Below are positions 14,853-21,357 of a stretch of 56,357 nucleotides of DNA, one piece after another. A program made the position numbers and the translations under genes. The DNA lies in contig JAFVQW010000002.1 in the NCBI GenBank assembly GCA_017504605.1, forward strand, positions 1 to 56,357. Direction: 5' to 3'. Below the pieces are notes generated by a model that saw nothing but the letters and a program-made list of their open reading frames with translations, did not search any database and had not been told where the DNA came from. The stretch is from Clostridia bacterium. GTDB lineage: Bacteria; Bacillota; Clostridia; Oscillospirales; CAG-272. Each line of letters opens with the position of its first letter. Position 1 is the first letter of the stretch.

Positions 14853-15287
14853 ATGCAAACAAAAAGATACAAGCCGTTATGCGACGGGATATATCTCGGA
14901 ATAACCCTGCCGACGGTGCTCTTAACCCTCGGGGCGACGGTGCTTCTCGCTCTTGCCGAGACGAGCACGCTTTTCATTATGATTCCCCTGACGCTTTTTA
15001 TTCTTTATTTTTCCGTCGCCTCTCTCTTCGGCTACGTCGAGTTGCGCGAGAGCACGCTTTTTATAAAATACGGCCCGGTTTTGAAGAGGGAAATTCCTTA
15101 CTCTAAAATACGCGGTGTCGAAAAGGATAAAAAATTCTACTCCGAATCAATGATGTCATTAAAAAACGCCCTCACCCACGTGAACATTAAATACAATTCC
15201 TTCGACGTAACGACGGTGAGCGTTATCGATAACGACGGCTTTGTCTCGGAGCTTAAGGAGAGAATAGCCCGCGCAGAAGAAGGTTAG
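14853..15287 (+). CDS. Membrane protein with a bacterial PH domain
   Basis: 144 residues. Two adjacent transmembrane helices (about 14-35 and 39-60) are followed by a bacterial PH-like domain: YVELRESTLFIKYGPVLKRE, IPYSKIRGVEKDK, KYNSFDVTTVSVIDNDGFVS. Similar small proteins (bPH_4 type) are common in Clostridia and of unknown function. AGGAGA lies 10 bases upstream. Its TAG is followed at once by copy B of the dispersed repeat. Confidence 0.75.
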   Translation: MQTKRYKPLCDGIYLGITLPTVLLTLGATVLLALAETSTLFIMIPLTLFILYFSVASLFGYVELRESTLFIKYGPVLKREIPYSKIRGVEKDKKFYSESMMSLKNALTHVNIKYNSFDVTTVSVIDNDGFVSELKERIARAEEG

Positions 15288-15622
15288 AAAAGGGGCTGTC
15301 TCATCAAGAATTCAATAAAATCGAAGCAAAATGCGGAAGAATTCGGCGAAAGATATAAATTCGGTGAATTCTTGATGAGAACAGAACCTCGGGACGAACG
15401 GATTTAGAGCAGAAATCGTCGTTCTCCGAGCGTGAGGCGTACAAGAGTACGTCGAGCGAGTAAACGGCGATAGAATAAAAAACGAATAAAAAAGAGGAAA
15501 ACCGCAGGTTTTCAACCTTGATTTCCTCAAAACACACATAATATTAAGAGAGGTACTGTGATTTTTCACAATACCCCTCGTTTTTTATTCGGTTATGCCT
15601 AAATGCGACAGTCCCTTTTTTT
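15288..15622 (+). repeat. Terminator-linked dispersed repeat, copy B
   Basis: Fills the space between two convergent genes. Ends are imperfect inverted repeats (AAAAGGGGCTGTC / GACAGTCCCTTTTT). The left part holds CTCATCAAGAATTC and its reverse GAATTCTTGATGAG; the core has GAGCAGAAATCGTCGTTCTC and CGTACAAGAGTACGTCGAGC; a terminator-like hairpin GAGGTACTGTGA / TCACAATACCCCTC (15550-15579) is followed by TTTTTT. No gene is supported here. Confidence 0.8.
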
Positions 15623-15635
15623 GGAGCCGTGCTCC

Positions 15636-16448
15636 TTAGTCATTCTTGACGTGAACGTCCATCTGCGGGAAGGGAATCTCGATTCCCTCGGCATCGAAGC
15701 GCTCCTTAACAGCTTCGAGCACATCAAATTTAACCGTCCAGTAATCCTCGCTCTTAACCCATACGCGTGTAGTGATATTTATGGAGGAGGACGCGTGCTC
15801 GGTCACGCGAATGAAGGGCGCGGGGTCCTTCAGGACGAGAGGGTGAGAGTCGTATATGTCGGCGAGTATGTCCTTCGCCCGCTTAAAGTCGGCCGAGTAT
15901 GCAACCGTGTACACCTCGTCTACTCTGCGCGTGTCGTTCATCGAATAATTAACGACCGAGCCCGTGGAGAGAGCGCCGTTCGGAATAAAGACTACCTTGT
16001 TATCGGGGGTGCGCAGCTTGGTATTGGTTATATGTATCTCCTCTACCGTGCCCGAGTAGCCCTGAGCCTCAATATAGTCGTCGATGCGGAAGGGGCGTGT
16101 GATAATAATAAGCACGCCGCCGGCAAGGTTAGAGAGTGCGCCGTTAACAGCCAAGCCGACGCACACACCGAGAGAGGTTACGAGCGCGGTTAATCCGCTG
16201 GTATCAATTCCTACGTAGCCCACAAGACAGATAGCTATAACTATCTTCATTCCGAGCTTGAAAATGTAGGCGACCGTGCGCATAATAGTTTTGTCGGCAT
16301 TCTTTCTATTTGCCGAGCGCTCGATGCGCCTTGCCACAAGGTTTATAAGCTTAAACGATACGAATAATACCACGAGAGCGATAAGCAGCCTAACGCCCGC
16401 GGTAGCCGCCCAATGAACGATATTGTTCCATAAAGCCTGCCAATCCAT
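15636..16448 (-). CDS. mscS: Small-conductance mechanosensitive channel
   Basis: 270 residues from the ATG at 16448 (AAGGAGA 6 bases upstream; an upstream in-frame ATG lacks a site). Transmembrane helices near 17-38, 60-82 and a TM3 rich in Gly and Ala (SLGVCVGLAVNGALSNLAGGVL) as in MscS. Then the beta domain: RPFRIDDYIEAQGYSGTVEE, TKLRTPDNKVVFIPNG, and the C-terminal EIPFPQMDVHV. The channel opens under membrane tension to release solutes during hypo-osmotic shock. A single gene with its own promoter. Confidence 0.95.
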   Translation of the reverse strand: MDWQALWNNIVHWAATAGVRLLIALVVLFVSFKLINLVARRIERSANRKNADKTIMRTVAYIFKLGMKIVIAICLVGYVGIDTSGLTALVTSLGVCVGLAVNGALSNLAGGVLIIITRPFRIDDYIEAQGYSGTVEEIHITNTKLRTPDNKVVFIPNGALSTGSVVNYSMNDTRRVDEVYTVAYSADFKRAKDILADIYDSHPLVLKDPAPFIRVTEHASSSINITTRVWVKSEDYWTVKFDVLEAVKERFDAEGIEIPFPQMDVHVKND

Positions 16449-16486
16449 TTTGTTTCTCCTTTTTTCTTTTAATTTTGCCAAGATAT

Positions 16487-16515
16487 ATGGTAGCACAGGA
16501 GCGTAAATAAATCAA
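16487..16515 (-). promoter_or_regulatory. mscS promoter
   Basis: On the minus strand TTGATT, 17 bp (ending CTGTGC), TACCAT, 39 bases before the start. Confidence 0.55.
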
Positions 16516-16584
16516 CAGTATTTTTTAAACTTTTTATTTCGCGACTTTGCTTTTTCGCTTTGTGTACTTAATTAAAAAAAACAC

Positions 16585-16612
16585 TTGACATTTATTTTAA
16601 ATGTGCTATCAT
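16585..16612 (+). promoter_or_regulatory. Promoter of the serine hydrolase gene
   Basis: TTGACA, 16 bp, TATCAT, 29 bases before the ATG at 16642. Confidence 0.7.
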
Positions 16613-16641
16613 AGAGGCGAAAAACATTTTTGAGGTGCATT

Positions 16642-18126
16642 ATGTTTGAAAAAATCACACCCGAGGCGGCGGGCATCAGAAGCGACGCCATAGCAAGAAT
16701 TATCGAGCGCATTAACAAGCGTAACATACCTATACACAGTCTTCTTATGATGCGGGGGGACAAGATTTTCGGCGAGTTCTATTGGGAGCCGTACCACAAG
16801 GACTATCCGCACAGAATGTACTCGGCGACAAAGAGCTACACGGCTCTCGCAATCGGTCTTCTGGCCGACGACGGCAAGCTCTCTCTCGACGACAAAATCG
16901 CAGAGCTCTTCACGGAAAAAATTCACTCGGAGCTCTCGCCCTTTATCGACGGGCTCACCGTCCGCGAGATGCTCACGATGTCCACCACGGGTAACGGCCC
17001 GTCCTGGTTCACCCTCGACGACCCCGACAGAACCTCGGTATATTTCAATAACAAAAAAACAGACCCGCACCCCTCGGGAACGGTCTGGCAGTATGACAGC
17101 GCGGGCTCGCAGGTGCTCGCCGCACTCGTCGATAAGCTCGCGGGGAAGCCTCTTTTCGACTTTTTGCGCGAGCGTATTTTCGATAAGCTCGGCACCTTCA
17201 AGAACGCATCTATGCTCCGCACGCGAAACGGTGACAGCTGGGGCGACTCGGCTCTTCTTGCCACGGCGCGCGACGGCGCATCGGTTGCACGCCTGCTTAT
17301 GCAGGGCGGTAGGTGGAATGGCGAGCAGCTTATCAGCGAGGCCTTCGTTAAAGAGGCCATCTCGCCCCTCGTCTCTATCTCCGACACCCCCTGGGGTCAG
17401 GCGGTGCGCCACGGCTACGGCTACCAGATATGGCACACCGAGCGCGGCGGCTTTGCCTTCAACGGTATGGGCTCGCAGCTCACGATAGGTCTGCCGAGCG
17501 ACGATATTATCTTCGCCGTAAACGCCGACACGCAGGGCCCGCTCGACAGAGTGCATAAGGAGCTTATCGTCACGATGCTATTCGATATGCTCGAGGACTA
17601 CACGGGAGAGGCTCTCCCCGCCGATGCCGAGGGCGCGGCCCGTCTTGCCAAGGCATCGGAGAGCCTTAAGCTCTTCGCCGTTCGCGGTATGGCCGACTCG
17701 CCCTTCCGCACCGAGCTCGACGGCGTAACCTATCACTGTCGGGAGAACGCACTCGGATTTACCGAGTTTACCTTCAGCTTCAAGGACGCCACCGCGGGCA
17801 GCCTTCGCTATACGAACGGAAGCGGCGAGAAGGTTATCCCCTTCCGCGTTAACGAAAATGAGTTCGGCAATTTCCCCGAGCTCGGCTATTCGCAGGACCT
17901 CGGTGGCACTCGTACGACCGACGGCTCCACCTACCGCGATGCCGTATCGCTCGCGTGGGTAGAGGAGCGTAAGATTGTGCTTCATATCCAGATTATAGAC
18001 AGATACCTCGGCAGTGCAACTCTCGTATTTGGCTTCAAGGGGGGCTACGCCACGGTGCAGGCGACGAAGGCGGGAGAGAATTTCCTCGGCGGATATGAGG
18101 GAATAATAGTTGCCTCGCAAGAGTGA
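16642..18126 (+). CDS. Serine hydrolase of the beta-lactamase class C / esterase VIII family
   Basis: 494 residues; ATG chosen because GAGGTG lies 4-9 bases upstream. The Beta-lactamase Pfam domain spans about 15-320: catalytic SxxK in MYSATKSYTALAIGLL (about residues 55-58), second motif YDSAG (Tyr about 153), and HGYGYQIWH / FNGMGSQL in place of the KTG triad. The C-terminal 150 residues form a beta-rich domain (FKDATAGSLRYTNGSG, DGSTYRDAVSLAWVEE). No signal peptide is seen, so it is probably cytoplasmic. Such proteins are more often esterases or D-amino-acid amidases than beta-lactamases; the substrate is unknown. Confidence 0.85.
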   Translation: MFEKITPEAAGIRSDAIARIIERINKRNIPIHSLLMMRGDKIFGEFYWEPYHKDYPHRMYSATKSYTALAIGLLADDGKLSLDDKIAELFTEKIHSELSPFIDGLTVREMLTMSTTGNGPSWFTLDDPDRTSVYFNNKKTDPHPSGTVWQYDSAGSQVLAALVDKLAGKPLFDFLRERIFDKLGTFKNASMLRTRNGDSWGDSALLATARDGASVARLLMQGGRWNGEQLISEAFVKEAISPLVSISDTPWGQAVRHGYGYQIWHTERGGFAFNGMGSQLTIGLPSDDIIFAVNADTQGPLDRVHKELIVTMLFDMLEDYTGEALPADAEGAARLAKASESLKLFAVRGMADSPFRTELDGVTYHCRENALGFTEFTFSFKDATAGSLRYTNGSGEKVIPFRVNENEFGNFPELGYSQDLGGTRTTDGSTYRDAVSLAWVEERKIVLHIQIIDRYLGSATLVFGFKGGYATVQATKAGENFLGGYEGIIVASQE

Positions 18127-18379
18127 GGGGCTTCGGCCTTTTGGCAGAACCGAACAGAAAAAGAAGAGATTACGCCTTGTAGTCTCTTCTTTTGCTTTTA
18201 TCGTATTTCGTAGGCAGGGCTGAGGGAGAAAACCTAACGGTTTTCTTTTTTTTAATTTTCTGTTCTATCGCCGTTTTCGTCCTCTCGGAGTACCTTTGTA
18301 CACCTTCGGAACGAAGAACGGCGATTTCTGCTCAAAATCCCTTTGCCCCTCGAGGCTGCGGTATTTTGGCATAACAGGC
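18127..18379 (-). repeat. Terminator-linked dispersed repeat, copy C (reverse orientation)
   Basis: Bounded by GCTTCGGCCTTTTGGCA (18130) and GGTATTTTGGCATAAC (18360). The inner core is the reverse complement of the family core: TTTCTGCTCAAAATCCCTTT, GTACCTTTGTACACC and AACCTAACGGTTTTC. No gene is supported between 18127 and 18518. Confidence 0.75.
18158..18194 (+). terminator. Terminator of the serine hydrolase gene
   Basis: AAAAGAAGAGATTAC / GTAGTCTCTTCTTTT with one mismatch and a 5-nt loop. Same hairpin family as at 10298 and 51107. Confidence 0.75.
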
Positions 18380-18440
18380 GCGTTGCGCATCTTTTTTGTT
18401 TGGCTCTTGTTAATTTTTTGTGTCGGTTTATTTTTTTGTG

Positions 18441-18469
18441 TTGAAATACTCGGTTTAATATGTTATACT
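18441..18469 (+). promoter_or_regulatory. Promoter of the two-component operon
   Basis: TTGAAA, 17 bp, TATACT, 49 bases before the response regulator ATG. Confidence 0.7.
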
Positions 18470-18518
18470 ATAGGAGTAAAAGTATATATACAACACAACC
18501 GAAAGGAAAAGGATAAAA

Positions 18519-19211
18519 ATGCGTATTCTCGTTGTAGATGATGAGATTGAAATAAGAAGAGTGCTTCGGCTTATGCTCGAGAATGCGGGCTACGAGGTTT
18601 TCGAGGCGCAGGACGGCGCGGGCGCGGTGAGCGCTATGCGCGAGAACCGCGGCGTTGACCTCTGCATTATGGATATTATGATGCCGCAGATGTCGGGCAC
18701 CGAGGCGGCCGCAGAGATTAGAAAGTTCTCGGCCGTGCCGATACTTTTCCTTACCGCGCGCTCTCTCGACTCGGATAAGGAGGAGGCCTACTCCGTCGGC
18801 GGCGACGATTATATCGTCAAGCCCTTTGCGGCTAAGGAGCTCCTTCTCAAGATAGAGGCGCTCACGAGAAGATATAACTCCTACAGCGTTAAGGATTTTG
18901 ACCTTGTTGACGGAGAGCGCTTCGTCGGCGGAGTTACGCTCTACTCCGCGAGCCGTGCGGTTACGAAAAACGGTGCGCGTGTCGAGCTGCGCGACAAGGA
19001 GATTGAGGTTTTGATTTACCTCGCGAAGAACCGCGGACGTGCGGTCGGCGCATCCGAGCTTTATCGCGCGGTGTGGGACGAGATGCCTCTGCCCTCATCG
19101 AGCAACAATATAACCGTCCATATTCTTAACCTTCGCCGTAAGCTTGAGGACGACCCCGCGTCGCCGAAGCTCATACGCACGGTTTGGGGTAAGGGCTATC
19201 AGGTGGACTAA
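18519..19211 (+). CDS. OmpR/PhoB-family response regulator
   Basis: 230 residues. Receiver domain 1-120: acidic pair VVDDEIE, phospho-acceptor Asp in DLCIMDIMMPQM (about residue 52), FLTARS and DYIVKPF with the conserved Lys. Winged-helix Trans_reg_C domain from about 135: ELRDKEIEVLIYLAKNRGRA, SSSNNITVHILNLRRKLEDD, IRTVWGKGYQV. Signature AAAGGAAAAGG lies upstream. The histidine kinase starts 3 bp after its stop, so they form a cognate pair. The regulated genes are unknown. Confidence 0.96.
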   Translation: MRILVVDDEIEIRRVLRLMLENAGYEVFEAQDGAGAVSAMRENRGVDLCIMDIMMPQMSGTEAAAEIRKFSAVPILFLTARSLDSDKEEAYSVGGDDYIVKPFAAKELLLKIEALTRRYNSYSVKDFDLVDGERFVGGVTLYSASRAVTKNGARVELRDKEIEVLIYLAKNRGRAVGASELYRAVWDEMPLPSSSNNITVHILNLRRKLEDDPASPKLIRTVWGKGYQVD

Positions 19212-19214
19212 GCT

Positions 19215-20918
19215 ATGAAAAAAGAGAAGGAAAGGCAGATCGACGTTCGGCGGGGCTTCGGCTCGCTTTACTCGGCGCTTCTGTTCTCGATGCTTGTGGC
19301 GCTTATTTTCGCGCTTTTGCTTTATTTTATGGTTAATCTCACCGCCACCGCCTCGGTGAATAAGAGGTATACGACCGACGAGAAGCGTGCCGAGCGCGAG
19401 AAGCAGTACGCCGAGGATTTGCAGAAATACGTTACCGAGAACGAGCTTTCGAGCGAGGACACCGAGCAGATTGCCCGCTGGGTAAGAAATAACAAATATC
19501 TCTACGTAATGATATATAAGGACGACCAGCTTATCATCGATTCCGACACGGCAGGCAAGGAGGAGGGCACTCAGAAGCCCGATACCGAGGGCGGCACGGG
19601 CGGAACCGAGGGCGGCTCGGGCGGAACCGAGGGCGGCTCGGGCGGAACCGAGGGCGGTTCGGGCGATACCGAGGGTGGCTCGGGAGATACCGAGGGTGGC
19701 TCGGGTGATACCGAGGGCGGCTCGGGTGATACCGAGGGTGGCTCGGGCGATACCGAGGGCGGCACGGGTGATACCGACGGCGGCACGGGTGGAGCCGACG
19801 ACAAGGACGACGACAAGAATAACGGCGGAGGTGGCTCGTCCACGCTCCCCTCGCTCCCCGGCTTCTCGGGCGGTGTTACCGTTGATTTCCCGACCCGCGA
19901 GGAGCTGATAAAGTATGCTAATGAGCGCGGCTCGGTGCCGATTACCGTCTCCGACGGTGCACTGCTCGCCTCGATGGTTGACTTCTCGGAGTATTTCTAT
20001 TACGATATTATCAACATTATGAGCCTCGCTCTTGCGGCGATTGCATTCGTTCTCGTGGTGCTCCTCTACTTCAGAGGCGTTACGGGAAGAATTAAGAAGC
20101 TCGGAGCTGAGATTACCCGCGTTGCCGAGGGCGAGATGGACCGTCATATTTTTGCCGAGGGCCGTGACGAGATTTCCCGTCTCGGTGCCGACGTTGAGAA
20201 TATGAGAAGCACGATAGTGCTTAATCTTGAGAAGGAGCGCGCGGCTCTCGATGCCAACGCCGAGCTTATAACGGCGATGTCGCACGATATAAGAACGCCC
20301 CTGACCGTCCTTCTCGGATATATAGATATGATGAAGCTCGGGGCCGACGAGGAGACGATGCGCGAGTACGTGCGCGCCTCGGAGAAGACGGCGCTTCGTC
20401 TGAAGCAGATGTCGGACGATATGTTTAACTATTTCCTCGTCTTCGGCGGTGAGGGTGTTAAGATTGCGCTCGAGAAATACGATGCCGCGACCCTCTTCGA
20501 CCAGATGCTTGCCGAATATCTGCTCTTAATTACCGAGCAGGGGTATACAATAGAGACCAATCTCGGCGACGGCGAGAGGCTCGCATCGCTCTTTGTGCGC
20601 ACAGACCCCGCGCAGCTTATGCGAATTGCCGAAAATATATTTTCTAACATCTTCAAATACGCCGACAAGGAGCGACCCGTGTCGATAAACGTCGATACAT
20701 TCGGCACCGAGGACGGCGGCGAGGGCAAGATACGCCTGACCGTCACGAATTATATCCTTGAGGGCGGCCACGCGGAGCACAACGGAATAGGTATACGGAG
20801 CTGCACGAAGATTGCGGCGGCGCTGGGACTCGGCTTCTCGGCAACGCGCACGGGCGACAGATATACCGTATCTCTTGAAATTCCGACGCTAACCGCCGAC
20901 GAAAACAAAGAAGACTAA
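19215..20918 (+). CDS. Sensor histidine kinase with a repeat-containing extracytoplasmic domain
   Basis: 567 residues. TM1 about 22-42; an external domain to about 254 that contains a run of ten 7-residue units (126-195) and then DDKDDDKNNGGGGSS; TM2 about 268-292; HAMP (TGRIKKLGAEITRVAEGEMD); HisKA with AMSHDIRTPLTVLLGYIDMM (His about 356); a diverged HATPase with ENIFSNIFKYADKE and HNGIGIRSC. The DHp and N-box look functional; a canonical DxGxG G1 box is not evident, which is unusual. The flexible acidic repeat linker suggests a distance- or wall-sensing role (inference). Its stop abuts the symmetric intergenic block at 20919-21357. Confidence 0.93.
   Translation: MKKEKERQIDVRRGFGSLYSALLFSMLVALIFALLLYFMVNLTATASVNKRYTTDEKRAEREKQYAEDLQKYVTENELSSEDTEQIARWVRNNKYLYVMIYKDDQLIIDSDTAGKEEGTQKPDTEGGTGGTEGGSGGTEGGSGGTEGGSGDTEGGSGDTEGGSGDTEGGSGDTEGGSGDTEGGTGDTDGGTGGADDKDDDKNNGGGGSSTLPSLPGFSGGVTVDFPTREELIKYANERGSVPITVSDGALLASMVDFSEYFYYDIINIMSLALAAIAFVLVVLLYFRGVTGRIKKLGAEITRVAEGEMDRHIFAEGRDEISRLGADVENMRSTIVLNLEKERAALDANAELITAMSHDIRTPLTVLLGYIDMMKLGADEETMREYVRASEKTALRLKQMSDDMFNYFLVFGGEGVKIALEKYDAATLFDQMLAEYLLLITEQGYTIETNLGDGERLASLFVRTDPAQLMRIAENIFSNIFKYADKERPVSINVDTFGTEDGGEGKIRLTVTNYILEGGHAEHNGIGIRSCTKIAAALGLGFSATRTGDRYTVSLEIPTLTADENKED
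19590..19799 (+). repeat. Ten tandem 21-bp repeats inside the kinase gene
   Basis: Ten in-frame units of 7 residues: GGTGGTE, GGSGGTE x2, GGSGDTE x5, GGTGDTD, GGTGGAD. DNA units are close to identical in the centre, so copy number is likely variable between strains through slippage. Confidence 0.9.
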
Positions 20919-21045
20919 AAAACGCGAGAAGCACTAAGGGTGATGTTCTTAACGGAGAATTTGGAAAACACCGATAAGTGCGAGCATCGCATTTGACAAG
21001 TCAAATACTCTATGGGCTAAGCCCAAACCTTTATTATAAACAGAA

Positions 21046-21090
21046 AGAGCAAACACGCAAGAAAAAATCTTGTATGTTTGCTCTTTTTTT
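21046..21090 (+). terminator. Terminator after the histidine kinase
   Basis: AGAGCAAACA / TGTTTGCTCT stem followed by seven T. Confidence 0.85.
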
Positions 21091-21093
21091 GTC

Positions 21094-21310
21094 AGTGAAG
21101 TTTTTGCTGTCGCAAAAGTGAAGTTGTGTGATACACAGTGAAGTTGCTCGCGGGGGGCTCGCAGTGAAGTTAAGTTTGCCCACTTTGCCAAAGGCAAAAC
21201 TTCACTATCCGTAGGATAACTTCACTTACATAGGGGTTCCCCGAAAGACACAGCGTGTATTTTGGGGGTTCACGTGGTAAACTTCACTTGCCCAGAGGGC
21301 AAACTTAGTT
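21094..21310. repeat. Mini-hairpin array 2 (linker AGTGAAGTT / AACTTCACT)
   Basis: AGTGAAGTT at 21094, 21117, 21137 and 21163; the inverse AACTTCACT at 21198, 21218 and 21280, and a variant at 21302. Spacers are mostly small palindromes of unrelated sequence: TTTTGC-TGTC-GCAAAA, GTGTGATACAC, TTTGCC-AAA-GGCAAA, TATCC-GTA-GGATA, TTGCCC-AGA-GGGCAA. One spacer (GCTCGC-GGGGG-GCTCGC) is not a palindrome. Linkers flip orientation at the array centre. Confidence 0.8.
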
Positions 21311-21357
21311 ATGCGTGTTCTCCGTTAAGGATAACACGCATAACGCTTCTCGCATTT

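Larger units (their letters stand above)
20924..21353. repeat. Nested inverted repeats spanning the convergent spacer
   Basis: Outer arms GCGAGAAGC (20924-20932) and GCTTCTCGC (21345-21353); inner arms CTTAACGGAGAA (20948-20959) and TTCTCCGTTAAG (21318-21329). The right inner arm can alternatively pair locally (ATGCGTGTT 21311-21319 with AACACGCAT 21333-21341). The whole 430 bp between the kinase and the GTPase gene is therefore one symmetric structure, with the array below in its centre. Confidence 0.75.

Noticed and set aside
16642..18126. Beta-lactamase resistance gene
   Set aside because: The SxxK family is broad; the KTG motif is absent and there is no signal peptide, so an esterase/amidase-like hydrolase is safer.
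19095..20285. 396-codon minus-strand frame across the kinase gene with ARAALGI-type repeats
   Set aside because: Its repeats are only the antisense reading of the 21-bp tandem units; no RBS.
21094..21310. CRISPR array
   Set aside because: The repeated unit is only 9 nt, spacers are 11-50 nt palindromes, orientation flips midway, and no cas genes are present.
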